The notes under the pieces are model-generated. The model saw nothing but the letters and a program-made list of their open reading frames with translations. It was not told the DNA's origin and ran no database searches. Made by a program: the position numbers and the translations under genes. From Trichocoleus desertorum NBK24 (GTDB lineage: Bacteria; Cyanobacteriota; Cyanobacteriia; FACHB-46): a stretch of 64,000 nucleotides of DNA. Positions 27,854 through 37,152 of the stretch are shown piece by piece. Where the stretch lies: NCBI RefSeq assembly GCF_030409055.1, contig NZ_CP116619.1, positions 529,628 through 593,627 of the forward strand. The letters are read 5' to 3'. The first letter of the stretch is position 1. Every line of letters begins with the position of its first letter.

Positions 27854-28388
27854 CAACCTCTCCACTTTCAGCAATGGTCGAAGCGCCAGCATTCGTGAGA
27901 CTGCTGGCGCTTTTGTCTATGTGCTGAACAGCTCTCTCTTTAGTGAGCAGGTCAATGGTATCGCCCAAGGCAGTGGTTAAACTCTTACGAGTTTGAGCAT
28001 GATTAGCCTGCTCCAGTTGTAACGCCTGAATTAATTGCTCCACCTCAGCTTGTAGCCGCCCTTGTTCCTGTAGGAGTTGCACCAGTTTTCCACGCAGCTC
28101 AGCGGGAGACTGGATCTGATCAATGACTTGAGCAATTTCTGTGGCCGAGCGAGACGAGTCCACTTCCAGAACAATGCCACCTCGCAGCTGCTGAATTTCA
28201 ATTTGCAAATCTGCGATCGCCTGTTGAGCTAGGTTCGCCTCGGTGCGTCGCTGTTGAGCTTCTGTTTCGTAGAGCCGACGCCAGTTAGTCGCACTGGTGT
28301 AGGCCGCATCTCGTTCTCGTTCTGTTTCAGCTAATTGTTGTTGCAGTGCCTTAATTTCGGATAGCCACTGTCTAACATCTTGAGTCAT
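27798..28388 (-). CDS. Coiled-coil protein, unknown function
   Basis: 196 aa, not recognised. Residues ~5-75 ([64 protein letters not shown]) and ~95-150 are long coiled coils rich in Gln, Glu and Arg. The start has a good GGAAGGAA ribosome site. The 3' end overlaps thrC by 56 bases tail-to-tail and runs through the thrC terminator hairpin, so the last ~35 residues may be a less conserved extension. Adjacent co-oriented gene upstream: the M50 protease, 50 bases away. Confidence 0.7.
   Translation of the reverse strand: MTQDVRQWLSEIKALQQQLAETERERDAAYTSATNWRRLYETEAQQRRTEANLAQQAIADLQIEIQQLRGGIVLEVDSSRSATEIAQVIDQIQSPAELRGKLVQLLQEQGRLQAEVEQLIQALQLEQANHAQTRKSLTTALGDTIDLLTKERAVQHIDKSASSLTNAGASTIAESGEVARNPSLELPPLNQAQFPV
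27881..27916 (+). terminator. Probable thrC terminator
   Basis: AAGCGCCAGCA (27881-27891), a 10-base loop, then TGCTGGCGCTT (27902-27912) and TTG. An 11-bp GC-rich stem 28 bases after the thrC stop. It lies inside the antisense coiled-coil gene. Confidence 0.75.
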
Positions 28389-28438
28389 CGGCCACGTTCC
28401 TTCCTGATTCCATCAAGTCAGACTCCCAGCAGTATGTC

Positions 28439-29956
28439 CTAAAAACCTAGGATTTGAGTCACAATTCTGGGGGCAGGCAAAATAATAATTAACAGCAGGC
28501 CTAAGGTAAACAATCCCAGCAAATCTCGCCGATTGTCGAGTTCACTCACGTCGTTGAGTGCGGGTGCATCTACTACTGGCATAAAAAATAGCAGCACCGC
28601 CCAGAGAAAGAAATCCGGTTGCACGAGAGACAGTCCTAAAACCAAAAGCCGCGTCACTTGCCCAATCAAGGCTCCAGTGCGTTGACCAAACATAGCATGC
28701 ACCACATGACCGCCATCAAGCTGTCCCACAGGCATTAAGTTAAGCGCTGTAACAATTAAACCCAAGCAGCCTGCGATCGCCACAGGATGCAGCTTAATAG
28801 CAGTTTCAGCAGTTAAGGCAGCACCCAAGGCCAATTTACTTAAAAGTGCGAGCAAAAACGAGGTACTGGGATTCAACGCATTAAAGTTGAGGCCAAGTTG
28901 GTCAGTGGCAGGCACAGTTGTAGAGTGCATCAGCCCCCAAATCAAGATAGGCAGAGTGATGATCAAGCCAGTCATCGGGCCTGAAATGCCTAGATCAAAC
29001 AAAGCCTTACGATTAGGAATCGGGGAGCGGATTTGGATAAACGCGCCAAATGTACCCAGGAAGAAAGGGATGGGAATGAAATAAGGCAGCGTCGCCCGCA
29101 CTTTGTAGAAGCGAGCCGTCCAATAGTGACCTGACTCATGAATCCCCAAAATTGTCATTAAAGCCAAGGCATAGGGAAACCCTGCCAAAAATAATTTCGG
29201 CTCAGCAAACAACTGTGAGAGCGAAGTGACAGAGACTCCAGCAATCTCAATTCCCGCTAGGGTAGTGGTAAAAAATGTGGCAACCAATAATCCCAACGCT
29301 AATCCGGGTCGCGTGAGGGGTTCTTGCTTCGATTGATCGGCCTGTTGACTCTGGGAGTTTGGCACCAGGGCAAAAAAAGGCTTGCCATTAGCTCCTTCTT
29401 GCAGCATCACCAAGAAGCGATCGCCAAATTGAGCTTCAATATTGTCCCGAATCGTCTGATAGGCTGCGTCGGGTGTAGTGCGCAACTGACCGCGACAAAT
29501 CACTGCCTGAGGACGGTACTCAATGTTCTGAACATAGTAGACTGACCAAGGAAAGCAGCTTTGTAAACTTGCTTCTTCCTCTTTATTAATCGGCTTGACC
29601 ACCGTTTGGGTTTCAGTAGCTGTTGGGTCAGCCTTCAAGGAATGCTTTGCTGCTTGCACGACGGTTTGGTTAGTAGCCTCAGCGGCATTACTAGATGAAT
29701 TAGGGATGCGCCCTAGGCGAATGAGCAACCAATACAAAAGAGTACAAGTGACAAAAGGTCCGATCACTAAAATAGGCGGTGGCGGATTATTCTCACCGTA
29801 AACCAGTGTCCAGGTGCTCCAAATCAGGGCAGGAGTCATCATCACTAGCCATAAAATCCAGACAGGTGTCCGAGTAATGCTAACGACATTGCGCTGCACA
29901 ACCAAGTAGGTGATGAAGCCAAGCAAGAATACGAGTGAGAGCAACCAAAAAGTCAT
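28439..29956 (-). CDS. M50 site-2-type membrane metalloprotease (EGY-like)
   Basis: 505 aa. The zinc site HESGH (in GIHESGHYWTARFYKV) and the second motif NLMPVGQLDGGHV are both intact, so a proteolytically active enzyme is expected. About eight membrane segments: two near the N-terminus (~1-90), then a soluble domain ~115-215, then the catalytic core. Architecture matches cyanobacterial homologues of the plant chloroplast protease EGY1, which cleaves within the membrane. Its substrate is unknown. A different protein from the RseP homologue at 43305. Confidence 0.9.
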   Translation of the reverse strand: MTFWLLSLVFLLGFITYLVVQRNVVSITRTPVWILWLVMMTPALIWSTWTLVYGENNPPPPILVIGPFVTCTLLYWLLIRLGRIPNSSSNAAEATNQTVVQAAKHSLKADPTATETQTVVKPINKEEEASLQSCFPWSVYYVQNIEYRPQAVICRGQLRTTPDAAYQTIRDNIEAQFGDRFLVMLQEGANGKPFFALVPNSQSQQADQSKQEPLTRPGLALGLLVATFFTTTLAGIEIAGVSVTSLSQLFAEPKLFLAGFPYALALMTILGIHESGHYWTARFYKVRATLPYFIPIPFFLGTFGAFIQIRSPIPNRKALFDLGISGPMTGLIITLPILIWGLMHSTTVPATDQLGLNFNALNPSTSFLLALLSKLALGAALTAETAIKLHPVAIAGCLGLIVTALNLMPVGQLDGGHVVHAMFGQRTGALIGQVTRLLVLGLSLVQPDFFLWAVLLFFMPVVDAPALNDVSELDNRRDLLGLFTLGLLLIIILPAPRIVTQILGF

Positions 29957-30209
29957 GCTATTAATCTCAATTGGTCTTTAGAGATGTCTTGAACAGTTCC
30001 ACGACCAGTAGCAACATTATCACCAGCCTGCTTACCAATTAGACTTTATGAGTAGTTTAGGTAGCTTTGGCCCCCTTCAAACTACTATGCAAGATAGGTA
30101 AGAGGCCCACTAGCCTGTTAGACATGTCTGACGACCTGGTGTCAGCGTATTCTCAATCTACAAGAACTGCGAAATTTACCAGAACTACCATAGAAGCTAA
30201 ACCACGACT

Positions 30210-30902
30210 ATGCCAGAGCCACAAAGCTCCCTATCGAAGCAGCCTCGTGTTGTCTTGGATGGACAGCCTCACACCCTGTATGCCTTCCCCCCCAACCGAG
30301 ATACTTTGGGCGGAACTGCTTATTTCATTGTAGGAAATGATGCCAATATCCTGATCGATTGCCCTGCTTGGAATGAAGCCAACTTGCTATTCTTACAAGC
30401 TCAAGGTAGCGTCCGCTGGCTGTTTATTACGCATCGAGGTGGGATCAGCAAGCATGTGAGCGAAATCCAGGCTGCTTTGGGATGCGAAATTGTAGTTCAA
30501 GAACAAGAAGCCTATTTACTGCCAGGGTTAAATCCAACTCAGTTTCGTGAAACTTTTACGTTTTATTCAGAGGCTCAAGCGCTTTGGACACCGGGCCACT
30601 CTCCAGGCTCTGCTTGCCTTTACCATCCAGCCTATGGGGGGGTGCTGTTCTCTGGGCGGCACTTAATTCCTAGTGCTCAGGGGGAACCTGTACCGTTGCG
30701 GATTGCCAAAACTTTCCATTGGCCCCGCCAATTGCGGAGCATTCGACAACTCCTAGAGCAATTTACGCCTCAAACTCTCAACTTTATCTGTCCGGGAGCC
30801 AACACGGGTTTTTTGCGAGGCGATCGCGCTATTGCCCAAGCTTACGATCGCCTCGCTCAGCTCGATTTGGCTACTTACGCTCAAGCCAAGCCCCTACTTT
30901 AA
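30210..30902 (+). CDS. Metallo-beta-lactamase-fold protein with degenerate metal site
   Basis: 230 aa. The MBL fold is clear (TAYFIVGNDANILIDCPAW; WLFITHRGG; WTPGHSPGSACLYHP; GGVLFSGRHLIPS). But the HxHxDH motif is reduced to THRGGISKH, the bridging Asp is replaced in SGRH (normally GD), and the last His position reads PGANTG. Most metal ligands are therefore missing; it either binds no zinc or uses another role. Relatives of this kind occur in cyanobacteria without known function. Monocistronic. Confidence 0.8.
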   Translation: MPEPQSSLSKQPRVVLDGQPHTLYAFPPNRDTLGGTAYFIVGNDANILIDCPAWNEANLLFLQAQGSVRWLFITHRGGISKHVSEIQAALGCEIVVQEQEAYLLPGLNPTQFRETFTFYSEAQALWTPGHSPGSACLYHPAYGGVLFSGRHLIPSAQGEPVPLRIAKTFHWPRQLRSIRQLLEQFTPQTLNFICPGANTGFLRGDRAIAQAYDRLAQLDLATYAQAKPLL

Positions 30903-30956
30903 GCCAAACTTAAGTTCTAGGGTTTGACCGCTTAGCAATCGCTCCGCAAAAATCCA

Positions 30957-31000
30957 TAAAAAATGCACCCCTCCCTGGAGAAACCAGTGGAAAGGGTGCA
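30957..31000 (-). terminator. Terminator of the UXS-ugd operon
   Basis: Read on the minus strand: TGCACCC, inner stem CTGG/CCAG, GGGTGCA, then a T-run (ATTTTTT). The hairpin covers about 30964-31000 with the T-run at 30958-30963, downstream of ugd. A classical intrinsic terminator. Confidence 0.8.
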
Positions 31001-31067
31001 AATCCTAGAGCATTGTCAATTTCTGAGAATTCGCCAGTCTAAATCAAACCAAGCGTCCCTGGAGAGT

Positions 31068-32450
31068 CTATCTACCCACACCCAGGTAGCGGAAACCAGC
31101 CCGCTCCAAGATTTCTTCTTCCAAGAAGTTACGACCGTCAATCATAACGGGGTTGTTCATCAACTTCGCCATTTTGCCATAGTCAAGGGTGCGGAATTGC
31201 TGCCAGTCAGTCACCAACACCAACGCATCACAACCATCGGCCAAGCGCTCAGGATCAGTCTCCACTAGCACGTTGGATAGACCATGACGCAAACCAGTTT
31301 GGGAAACAATGGGGTCGTAAGCTTTCACTTTGGTACCCAAACGAGTTAGGTGCTCAATCAAGTCTAGAGCAGGCGCATCTCGCATATCGTCTGTATCGGG
31401 CTTGAAGGTCAGACCCAACAAACCAACCGTTTTGCCTTTCAAAATTTTGAGGACTTGCTGGAGTTTTTCCAGAGCAATCAAGCGTTGGCGCTGGTTAACG
31501 CTGACCGCAGCCTTGAGCAAGTGAGCTTCGTAGCCATAGTCATCAGCAGTATGAATCAGTGCTGAGACATCTTTGGGGAAGCAGGAACCACCCCAACCAA
31601 TCCCCGCTTGCAAGAACTTGCTGCCAATCCGGGAGTCCAGACCAATGCCTTTAGCGACTTGCACCACATCCGCACCAACGCGATCGCAGATATTGGCAAC
31701 TTCGTTGATAAAGCTGATCTTAGTGGCTAGGAAAGCGTTAGAGGCATACTTCACCATCTCTGCCGAGCTGATGTCTGTAGCAACCACGGGCACTGGGGGC
31801 AAGGACTTGTCCTCAGCAAATTGGCGCTCTGTAATGGGGGTGTAGAGTTCCTGCATCATCGCGATCGCCTTAGAGCTGTTGCTGCCTAAAACAATCCGGT
31901 CAGGATTAAAGGTGTCGTATACAGCCGAACCTTCGCGCAAGAATTCAGGGTTGCTGACCACATCAAACTGAGCACCGAGGTTTTCCTCAGTCACAGCACC
32001 ACCTGCTCCTACCAAAGCTTGCTGACGCTCAGCAATGCCATCGAGCACAATCATTCTGACCCAGTCACCTGAGCCAATGGGTACAGTGGACTTGTTCACA
32101 ATCACCTTATAGCCGCCGTTCAGATGGCTACCAATACCACGAGCGACCGCTTCTACATAGCGAGTGTCACTTTCACCCGTCGGCAACGGTGGCGTACCCA
32201 CTGCAATGAAAAGAATTTCTCCGTGATTAACGCCTGCACCCAAGTCAGTTGTGAATTGAATCTTTCCACGTTGAATTGAAGACTGCATCAAGTCTGACAG
32301 CCCTGGTTCAAAGATGGGAGATTGACCAGCCTGCATCAGTTTGACTTTCTCTTCGTTGTTGTCAACGCAGATCACATCATGTCCAATGTGAGCCAAGCAG
32401 ACTCCAGTTACTAGGCCAACGTATCCAGTACCAATGACACAAACGCGCAT
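31068..32450 (-). CDS. ugd: UDP-glucose 6-dehydrogenase
   Basis: 460 aa. Oxidises UDP-glucose to UDP-glucuronate with two NAD+. The Rossmann start MRVCVIGTGYVGLVTGVCLAHIGHDVICVDN, the substrate loop with EFLREGSAVYDTFNPDRIVLG, and the catalytic Cys in GIGWGGSCFPKDVSAL are all present. Second gene of a two-gene operon, 63 bases after UXS, which uses its product. UDP-glucuronate and UDP-xylose feed exopolysaccharides. Confidence 0.97.
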   Translation of the reverse strand: MRVCVIGTGYVGLVTGVCLAHIGHDVICVDNNEEKVKLMQAGQSPIFEPGLSDLMQSSIQRGKIQFTTDLGAGVNHGEILFIAVGTPPLPTGESDTRYVEAVARGIGSHLNGGYKVIVNKSTVPIGSGDWVRMIVLDGIAERQQALVGAGGAVTEENLGAQFDVVSNPEFLREGSAVYDTFNPDRIVLGSNSSKAIAMMQELYTPITERQFAEDKSLPPVPVVATDISSAEMVKYASNAFLATKISFINEVANICDRVGADVVQVAKGIGLDSRIGSKFLQAGIGWGGSCFPKDVSALIHTADDYGYEAHLLKAAVSVNQRQRLIALEKLQQVLKILKGKTVGLLGLTFKPDTDDMRDAPALDLIEHLTRLGTKVKAYDPIVSQTGLRHGLSNVLVETDPERLADGCDALVLVTDWQQFRTLDYGKMAKLMNNPVMIDGRNFLEEEILERAGFRYLGVGR

Positions 32451-32513
32451 AGGGTGAGTCCTCGAAAAGGGGCAAATGAAAGGTCAGGAAATCGGAACGA
32501 GGCAGGGAACGCT

Positions 32514-33509
32514 CTAGAACGTCTTCAACATGGCAGGAGAGCCAGTTACATCATCGACGGACGGATTGCTATCCGGGTTTGGACTGGTAATCCGAGCCCG
32601 AAAATCTTCCACAGTTAACCGCAAGCCATCCTGCAAGGGAACGGTAGGCTGCCATCCCAGCCAAGTTTTAGCTTTAGTGATATCAGGCTTACGACGACGA
32701 GGATCGTCCTGAGGTAATGGTTCAAACCGAATTGCAACATCTGGAGCCACCATTTGCTGCACAGCCTGAGCCAACTGCAAGATGGTGTACTCATCAGGGT
32801 TCCCCAAATTAACGGGACCTGTATGCTCACCGTTCATTAAACGAATGAATCCGTCTACTAAATCTGAGACGTAGCAAAAGCTTCGAGTCTGAGAGCCATC
32901 TCCATAGACAGTTAGAGGATTCCCTCGCAAAGCTTGAACGACAAGATTGCTCACAACCCGACCGTCGTTTTCCAGCATTCTGGGGCCGTAGGTATTGAAG
33001 ATTCGAGCCACGCGAATTTCAACATCATTTTGGCGGTGGTAATCAAAAGCTAAGGTTTCTGCAACCCGCTTACCCTCGTCATAGCAGCTACGAATCCCAA
33101 TAGGGTTGACATTCCCTCGGTATTCCTCAGTTTGAGGATGCTGCTCTGGATCACCATAGACCTCAGAAGTAGAAGCGAGGAAGAATCTCGCTTTGACTCG
33201 TTTAGCCAAACCCAGCATATTCAGAGTACCCATCACATTAGTTTTGATGGTTTTGACTGGGTTGTACTGATAGTGCACTGGTGAGGCTGGACAGGCTAGG
33301 TGATAGATCTGGTCTACTTCTAAGGAAATAGGTTCGGTGATGTCATGGCGAATCAACTCGAAATAAGGGTGATTTAACCATTTCAACAGATTCCGTTTAT
33401 GTCCGGTATAGAAGTTGTCGATGCAAAGAACTTCGTGTCCTTCCGTCATCAATCGATCTATCAGATGTGAACCGATAAATCCAGCACCACCTGTGACTAA
33501 AATTCTCAT
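32514..33509 (-). CDS. UDP-glucuronate decarboxylase (UDP-xylose synthase)
   Basis: 331 aa, extended SDR family. NAD-binding [14 protein letters not shown] at the start. Catalytic Tyr and Lys are in [20 protein letters not shown]. The [29 protein letters not shown] and [17 protein letters not shown] segments are typical of UXS. It converts UDP-glucuronate to UDP-xylose, losing CO2. Upstream of, and co-transcribed with, ugd; together UDP-Glc to UDP-GlcA to UDP-Xyl. The last ~25 residues are a variable tail. Glycosyltransferases at 17-20 kb and 57.3 kb could use the product, but there is no direct evidence. Confidence 0.93.
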   Translation of the reverse strand: MRILVTGGAGFIGSHLIDRLMTEGHEVLCIDNFYTGHKRNLLKWLNHPYFELIRHDITEPISLEVDQIYHLACPASPVHYQYNPVKTIKTNVMGTLNMLGLAKRVKARFFLASTSEVYGDPEQHPQTEEYRGNVNPIGIRSCYDEGKRVAETLAFDYHRQNDVEIRVARIFNTYGPRMLENDGRVVSNLVVQALRGNPLTVYGDGSQTRSFCYVSDLVDGFIRLMNGEHTGPVNLGNPDEYTILQLAQAVQQMVAPDVAIRFEPLPQDDPRRRKPDITKAKTWLGWQPTVPLQDGLRLTVEDFRARITSPNPDSNPSVDDVTGSPAMLKTF

Positions 33510-34288
33510 AATCTAGAGCTACAGATATTTGAAAAGGGCTGACCTATATTACAACCCAATGTTGAGTCAACTGGAAAACAGACGATGAAGGAGGATTTAG
33601 GGTTTCTAGAATGTTGAGCCAGTCTTTAGGGTTAAGAGCGGCCTTCTAAAGTGACCTGAGATTTTTGTCTTGTCCAACTCCGTCGTATTTGCGCTGATTT
33701 GTCTAAAAAATTAACAGAAATTCTCGGCAAAGTCAGAACCGAAACTGTAGAATTCACCAAAACTTAATAGCAATGCTGCAATGATGAAAATTAGCCTAGG
33801 CTAAGACTGACTTTCACTAAATGAATTATCCTAGCGCCTTGAAAGTTAGTAGCAGAGAGCGATCGCGGCTGTTTTTGATAGTTCTCGCAGTCAGCTCAAC
33901 CAGGCAAAAATCAACTCAAAAGTTTTGAGCTAAATTTGATACTAAGCCATAAAAACCAACAATACTGAATCAGCAAAGTTACATTCACGCAATTAGGTTT
34001 AAAACCAAATCTAGTCCTCACTGGGGGCTAAACTCAAGATAATTTAACCGCACTGGATCAAATTCACCACTAGCCAGTTTTGATACCAATTAGCACCAAC
34101 TAATACTAATCAAAGTTCGCGATCGCTGGTACTGGCATCCGGAGCTATTGCTAGCCGCACAATAAAAAGAGGCGCTCCAGCTCGCAGTTTTCCCACAGGA
34201 TACTTTTGAGCTAGAGCGCAACAAACCTTAAGTTGGTTTTAAGCTCCTCAACTTAGCAAGAGAGCAGTTAGCTAGATAGTAGGCCGAG
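33510..34288. other. Long intergenic region between lepA and the UXS operon
   Basis: About 780 bases, AT-rich (many AAAACT/TTTTGA words), with HIP1 elements near 33860 and 34121. The UXS promoter is expected at the low end and the lepA 3' region at the high end. A stretch of TTGATACCAATTAGCACCAACTAATACTAATCAA (split: TTGAT at 34079, ATCAA at 34109) forms a loose dyad. No ORF, tRNA or known RNA was recognised. Confidence 0.45.
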
Positions 34289-36100
34289 TTAGGGCTGGTC
34301 GAGGCGCAAAACAGCCATAAACGCTTCTTGGGGTACATCTACAGTACCAATAGCCTTCATGCGCTTTTTACCCTTGGCTTGCTTTTGTAGCAGTTTCTTC
34401 TTCCGGCTAATATCGCCGCCATAGCATTTCGCCAATACGTCCTTACGTAATGCAGGGATGCTTTCACTCGCGATGACTTTTGAACCAATGGCCGCCTGTA
34501 GAGGAATCTTGAACTGATGCCGAGGGATCAGCTCTTTAAGCTTTTCTACTAACACGCGCCCGACTCCGTAAGCTTTGTCACGGTGGACAATCGTAGCCAA
34601 TGAGTCTACTGGATCGCCGTTAATCATGATGTCTAGGCGCACCAGCGGATTTTCTTGATATTCAATTAGGTGGTATTCCATGCTGGCGTAACCACGCGAT
34701 CGCGACTTCATCTGATCAAAGAAGTCAGTCACCACCTCAGCCAAAGGCAACTCATAAATCAGCGTCGTACGGCCTTTAGTGAGGTATTTCATGTCTTTGA
34801 ATACCCCCCGTCGCGTCTGACTCAACTCCATCAGAGTGCCGACGTACTCTTCCGGCGTGATCATATCTACTTGGACGTAAGGCTCCTCAATTTTTTCGCG
34901 CTCTTGTGGCCCTGGTAAACGACTCGGATTATCCACGAGAGTCACTTCACCTTTAATCGTCGTGACCCGGTAGATTACCGAGGGAGCCGTAATAATCAAG
35001 TTCAGGTTGTATTCCCGTTCCAAGCGTTCTTGCACAATTTCCATGTGCAACAAGCCAAGGAAGCCACAACGAAACCCAAACCCCATAGCGCTAGAGGTTT
35101 CCGGCTCATAATAAAGCGCCGCGTCATTGAGCTTGAGTTTTTCTAGCGCTTCCCGCAAATCTTCGTACTGGTCTGCGTCTACCGGGAACATGCCACAAAA
35201 CACCATCGGCTTAGCTTCTGTGTAGCCAGGGAGAGGCTCCGTTGCCGAGGCGTTGGCTTGAGTAATCGTGTCCCCGACCCGCGCATCTTCGACCGCTTTG
35301 ATCGCCGCTGCCAGGTAGCCAACCTCTCCAGCGTGCAACTCATCGACTTGGACTTGGGTGGGAGAGAGTACGCCTAGTTCATCGATTTGGTACTCTTTTT
35401 TTGAAGCCATCAGCCGGATGCGATCGCCTTTTTTCACCGTGCCATCCATGACCCGGAAATAAACGATCACACCCCGATAGCTATCGTAGTAACTATCAAA
35501 AATCAAAGCTCGCAAGCGATCATTAATGGTGTCTTTCGGCGGTGGCACCAAATGTACGATCGACTCCAAAATTTCATCAATGCCCAGACCTTCCTTAGCC
35601 GAGGCCAAAATTGCCCCACTACAGTCAAGCCCTACGACTTCTTCAATTTCCTGCTTGACTCGCTCAGGGTCAGCACCAGGCAAATCGATTTTGTTTAGGA
35701 CTGGAATAATTTCTAGATTATGTTCTAAAGCTAAGTAGACGTTGGCTAGGGTTTGCGCTTCTACGCCCTGCGAGGCATCCACCACTAATAACGCACCTTC
35801 ACAAGCTGCGAGCGATCGCGACACCTCGTAAGAAAAATCTACGTGCCCCGGCGTATCAATCAAGTTAAGGACGTACTGCTCACCATCGCGGGCTTTGTAG
35901 TTCATCCGCGCTGCCTGGAGCTTAATGGTAATTCCACGCTCGCGCTCTAGATCCATACTGTCGAGAAACTGGGCCTTCATATCCCGATCACTAACAGTGC
36001 CAGTTGTTTGTAGCAGGCGATCCGCGAGGGTAGATTTTCCGTGGTCAATATGGGCAATGATCGAAAAATTACGAATGCGAGAAACAGGCACGTCGGTCAT
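34289..36100 (-). CDS. lepA: Elongation factor 4 (LepA)
   Basis: 603 aa. Translational GTPase acting on the ribosome. G1 [10 protein letters not shown] (16-25), G3 DTPGHVDF, and G4 [13 protein letters not shown] are intact. The C-terminal LepA-specific domain ([19 protein letters not shown]) is complete. Standard length. Monocistronic; the gene beyond its end is 780 bases away. Confidence 0.98.
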   Translation of the reverse strand: MTDVPVSRIRNFSIIAHIDHGKSTLADRLLQTTGTVSDRDMKAQFLDSMDLERERGITIKLQAARMNYKARDGEQYVLNLIDTPGHVDFSYEVSRSLAACEGALLVVDASQGVEAQTLANVYLALEHNLEIIPVLNKIDLPGADPERVKQEIEEVVGLDCSGAILASAKEGLGIDEILESIVHLVPPPKDTINDRLRALIFDSYYDSYRGVIVYFRVMDGTVKKGDRIRLMASKKEYQIDELGVLSPTQVQVDELHAGEVGYLAAAIKAVEDARVGDTITQANASATEPLPGYTEAKPMVFCGMFPVDADQYEDLREALEKLKLNDAALYYEPETSSAMGFGFRCGFLGLLHMEIVQERLEREYNLNLIITAPSVIYRVTTIKGEVTLVDNPSRLPGPQEREKIEEPYVQVDMITPEEYVGTLMELSQTRRGVFKDMKYLTKGRTTLIYELPLAEVVTDFFDQMKSRSRGYASMEYHLIEYQENPLVRLDIMINGDPVDSLATIVHRDKAYGVGRVLVEKLKELIPRHQFKIPLQAAIGSKVIASESIPALRKDVLAKCYGGDISRKKKLLQKQAKGKKRMKAIGTVDVPQEAFMAVLRLDQP

Positions 36101-36245
36101 ATAGCTGGCTCAATTAACAGGCAGGATTGAAGATAACAGGCAGGATAAAATAACTCAGAAAACGATTTAACTGCTTCAGTTGGCCTTGGCATAGGGCCAG
36201 GGATAGGGCCAGTCGAGGAGTGAATTTAGCAGAGCTCTTTAATGC

Positions 36246-36293
36246 ATTTTGACATACTCCCCGTCCTGAAAGCGCGAGGATTCTAGGCTCAAT
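36246..36293 (-). mobile_element. Remnant of an IS200/IS605-type right end
   Basis: On the minus strand GAATCCTCGCGC...GGACGGGGAG...TATGTCAA, the pattern left by the 3' end of TnpB-type elements in cyanobacteria, where a short hairpin precedes the element end. No TnpB or TnpA reading frame adjoins it, so this is only a relic. Confidence 0.5.
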
Positions 36294-36377
36294 TACCCAG
36301 CTCAAACAGCAACTACAGGCACAGCCCCTCTTACAGGCTAGATTCGCTCAACCCAACTCCGAGTAGAGCTAGGACAC

Positions 36378-36410
36378 TGGGCTTAGATTGGGCCTAGATT
36401 GGGCCTAGAT
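36378..36410. repeat. Three 11-base tandem units
   Basis: TGGGCTTAGAT followed by two copies of TGGGCCTAGAT, contiguous, in the intergenic spacer. Confidence 0.8.
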
Positions 36411-36610
36411 GCAGATATTCCACGGGATTAGAAGGCAGCATGTACAATGCACGTAGGGAACTCAATCCCTGTCCTAAAACTTTTGATGACTCAGATGGGT
36501 TTTGATCCTTCAAAAAACGTTTTGAGTGTGCTTTGTAGGTGAAATTACTCAGAGTCACCACCTTTTCAGATTTCCTCGCCCTTGATCCACTGAAGATCTC
36601 TGTCATTACT

Positions 36611-36841
36611 ATGAGTGAGCAGGCTAGTCCTTCCCCCCGATCGTCAGATAAGGTTGAGATTGCAATTCATTTAGACCCAGAATTGCTCGATCAAATCCAG
36701 CATCTCACCAATGAACCCAGCAAGGTAATTGAGACAGCAGTGCGTCAATGGTTGAGGGGGGAATCTTCCTCAGACCAAGAGCTGTCTCGAACACTGCCTA
36801 GAAATCCTCCAGTGCCGCCTAGAGGCGAATGGAATGATTAA
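36611..36841 (+). CDS. Small ribbon-helix-helix-like protein
   Basis: 77 aa from ATG 36611 (MSEQASPSPRSSD); a longer 100-aa reading from 36539 begins in unlike sequence. The core DKVEIAIHLDPELLDQIQHLTNEPSKVIETAVRQWLRGE (residues ~13-51) has the strand-helix-helix pattern of RHH (CopG/Arc-type) DNA-binding proteins, often antitoxins or small repressors. The Pro/Arg-rich tail is short. No toxin gene is next to it, so the target is unknown. Confidence 0.7.
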   Translation: MSEQASPSPRSSDKVEIAIHLDPELLDQIQHLTNEPSKVIETAVRQWLRGESSSDQELSRTLPRNPPVPPRGEWND

Positions 36842-37152
36842 TCTATAACAATAAGAAACGTGTTACATCAAAGCTTAAAGCTTAATTGAAGTTAATTGAA
36901 CGGTTGAACTGGGATAACTGCGTATATATCAGTGTATATGTCAGTCATACCAGCAATTTTCTGCCTTTACTCGTAGTAGTTGTTGTTTCTACCACGTAGC
37001 GAACAGTTTTTTGGGGTTCTCGACATCTGCTGGTTGCATCTACCTTGTCCTAAGGACTTCTAGGCGATCGCGAAGCCTCAATAAGCTTAGTCATTAAGCC
37101 TCCAGAAGTGCTTCCCTATCCGCACCCTTCGCAGTTTCGCATCCTATTACTA
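36842..37152. other. Intergenic region upstream of the histidine kinase gene
   Basis: About 310 bases. Short direct repeats GTATATATCAGT / GTATATGTCAGT lie at about 36922-36949. One HIP1-like element near 37064. The kinase promoter is expected here but was not assigned. Confidence 0.4.

Larger units (their letters stand above)
36101..36610. other. Intergenic region with decayed repeats between lepA and RHH gene
   Basis: About 510 bases. It contains a direct repeat of AACAGGCAGGAT (36116-36127 and 36135-36146), an IS200/IS605 end-like sequence (36246-36293), and three 11-base units TGGGC(C/T)TAGAT (36378-36410). Two minus-strand ORFs across this region follow the repeats and were not accepted as genes. 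Confidence 0.5.

Noticed and set aside
36114-36305. Minus-strand 63-codon ORF
   Set aside because: Reads through an IS200/IS605-like relic and direct repeats; looks non-coding.
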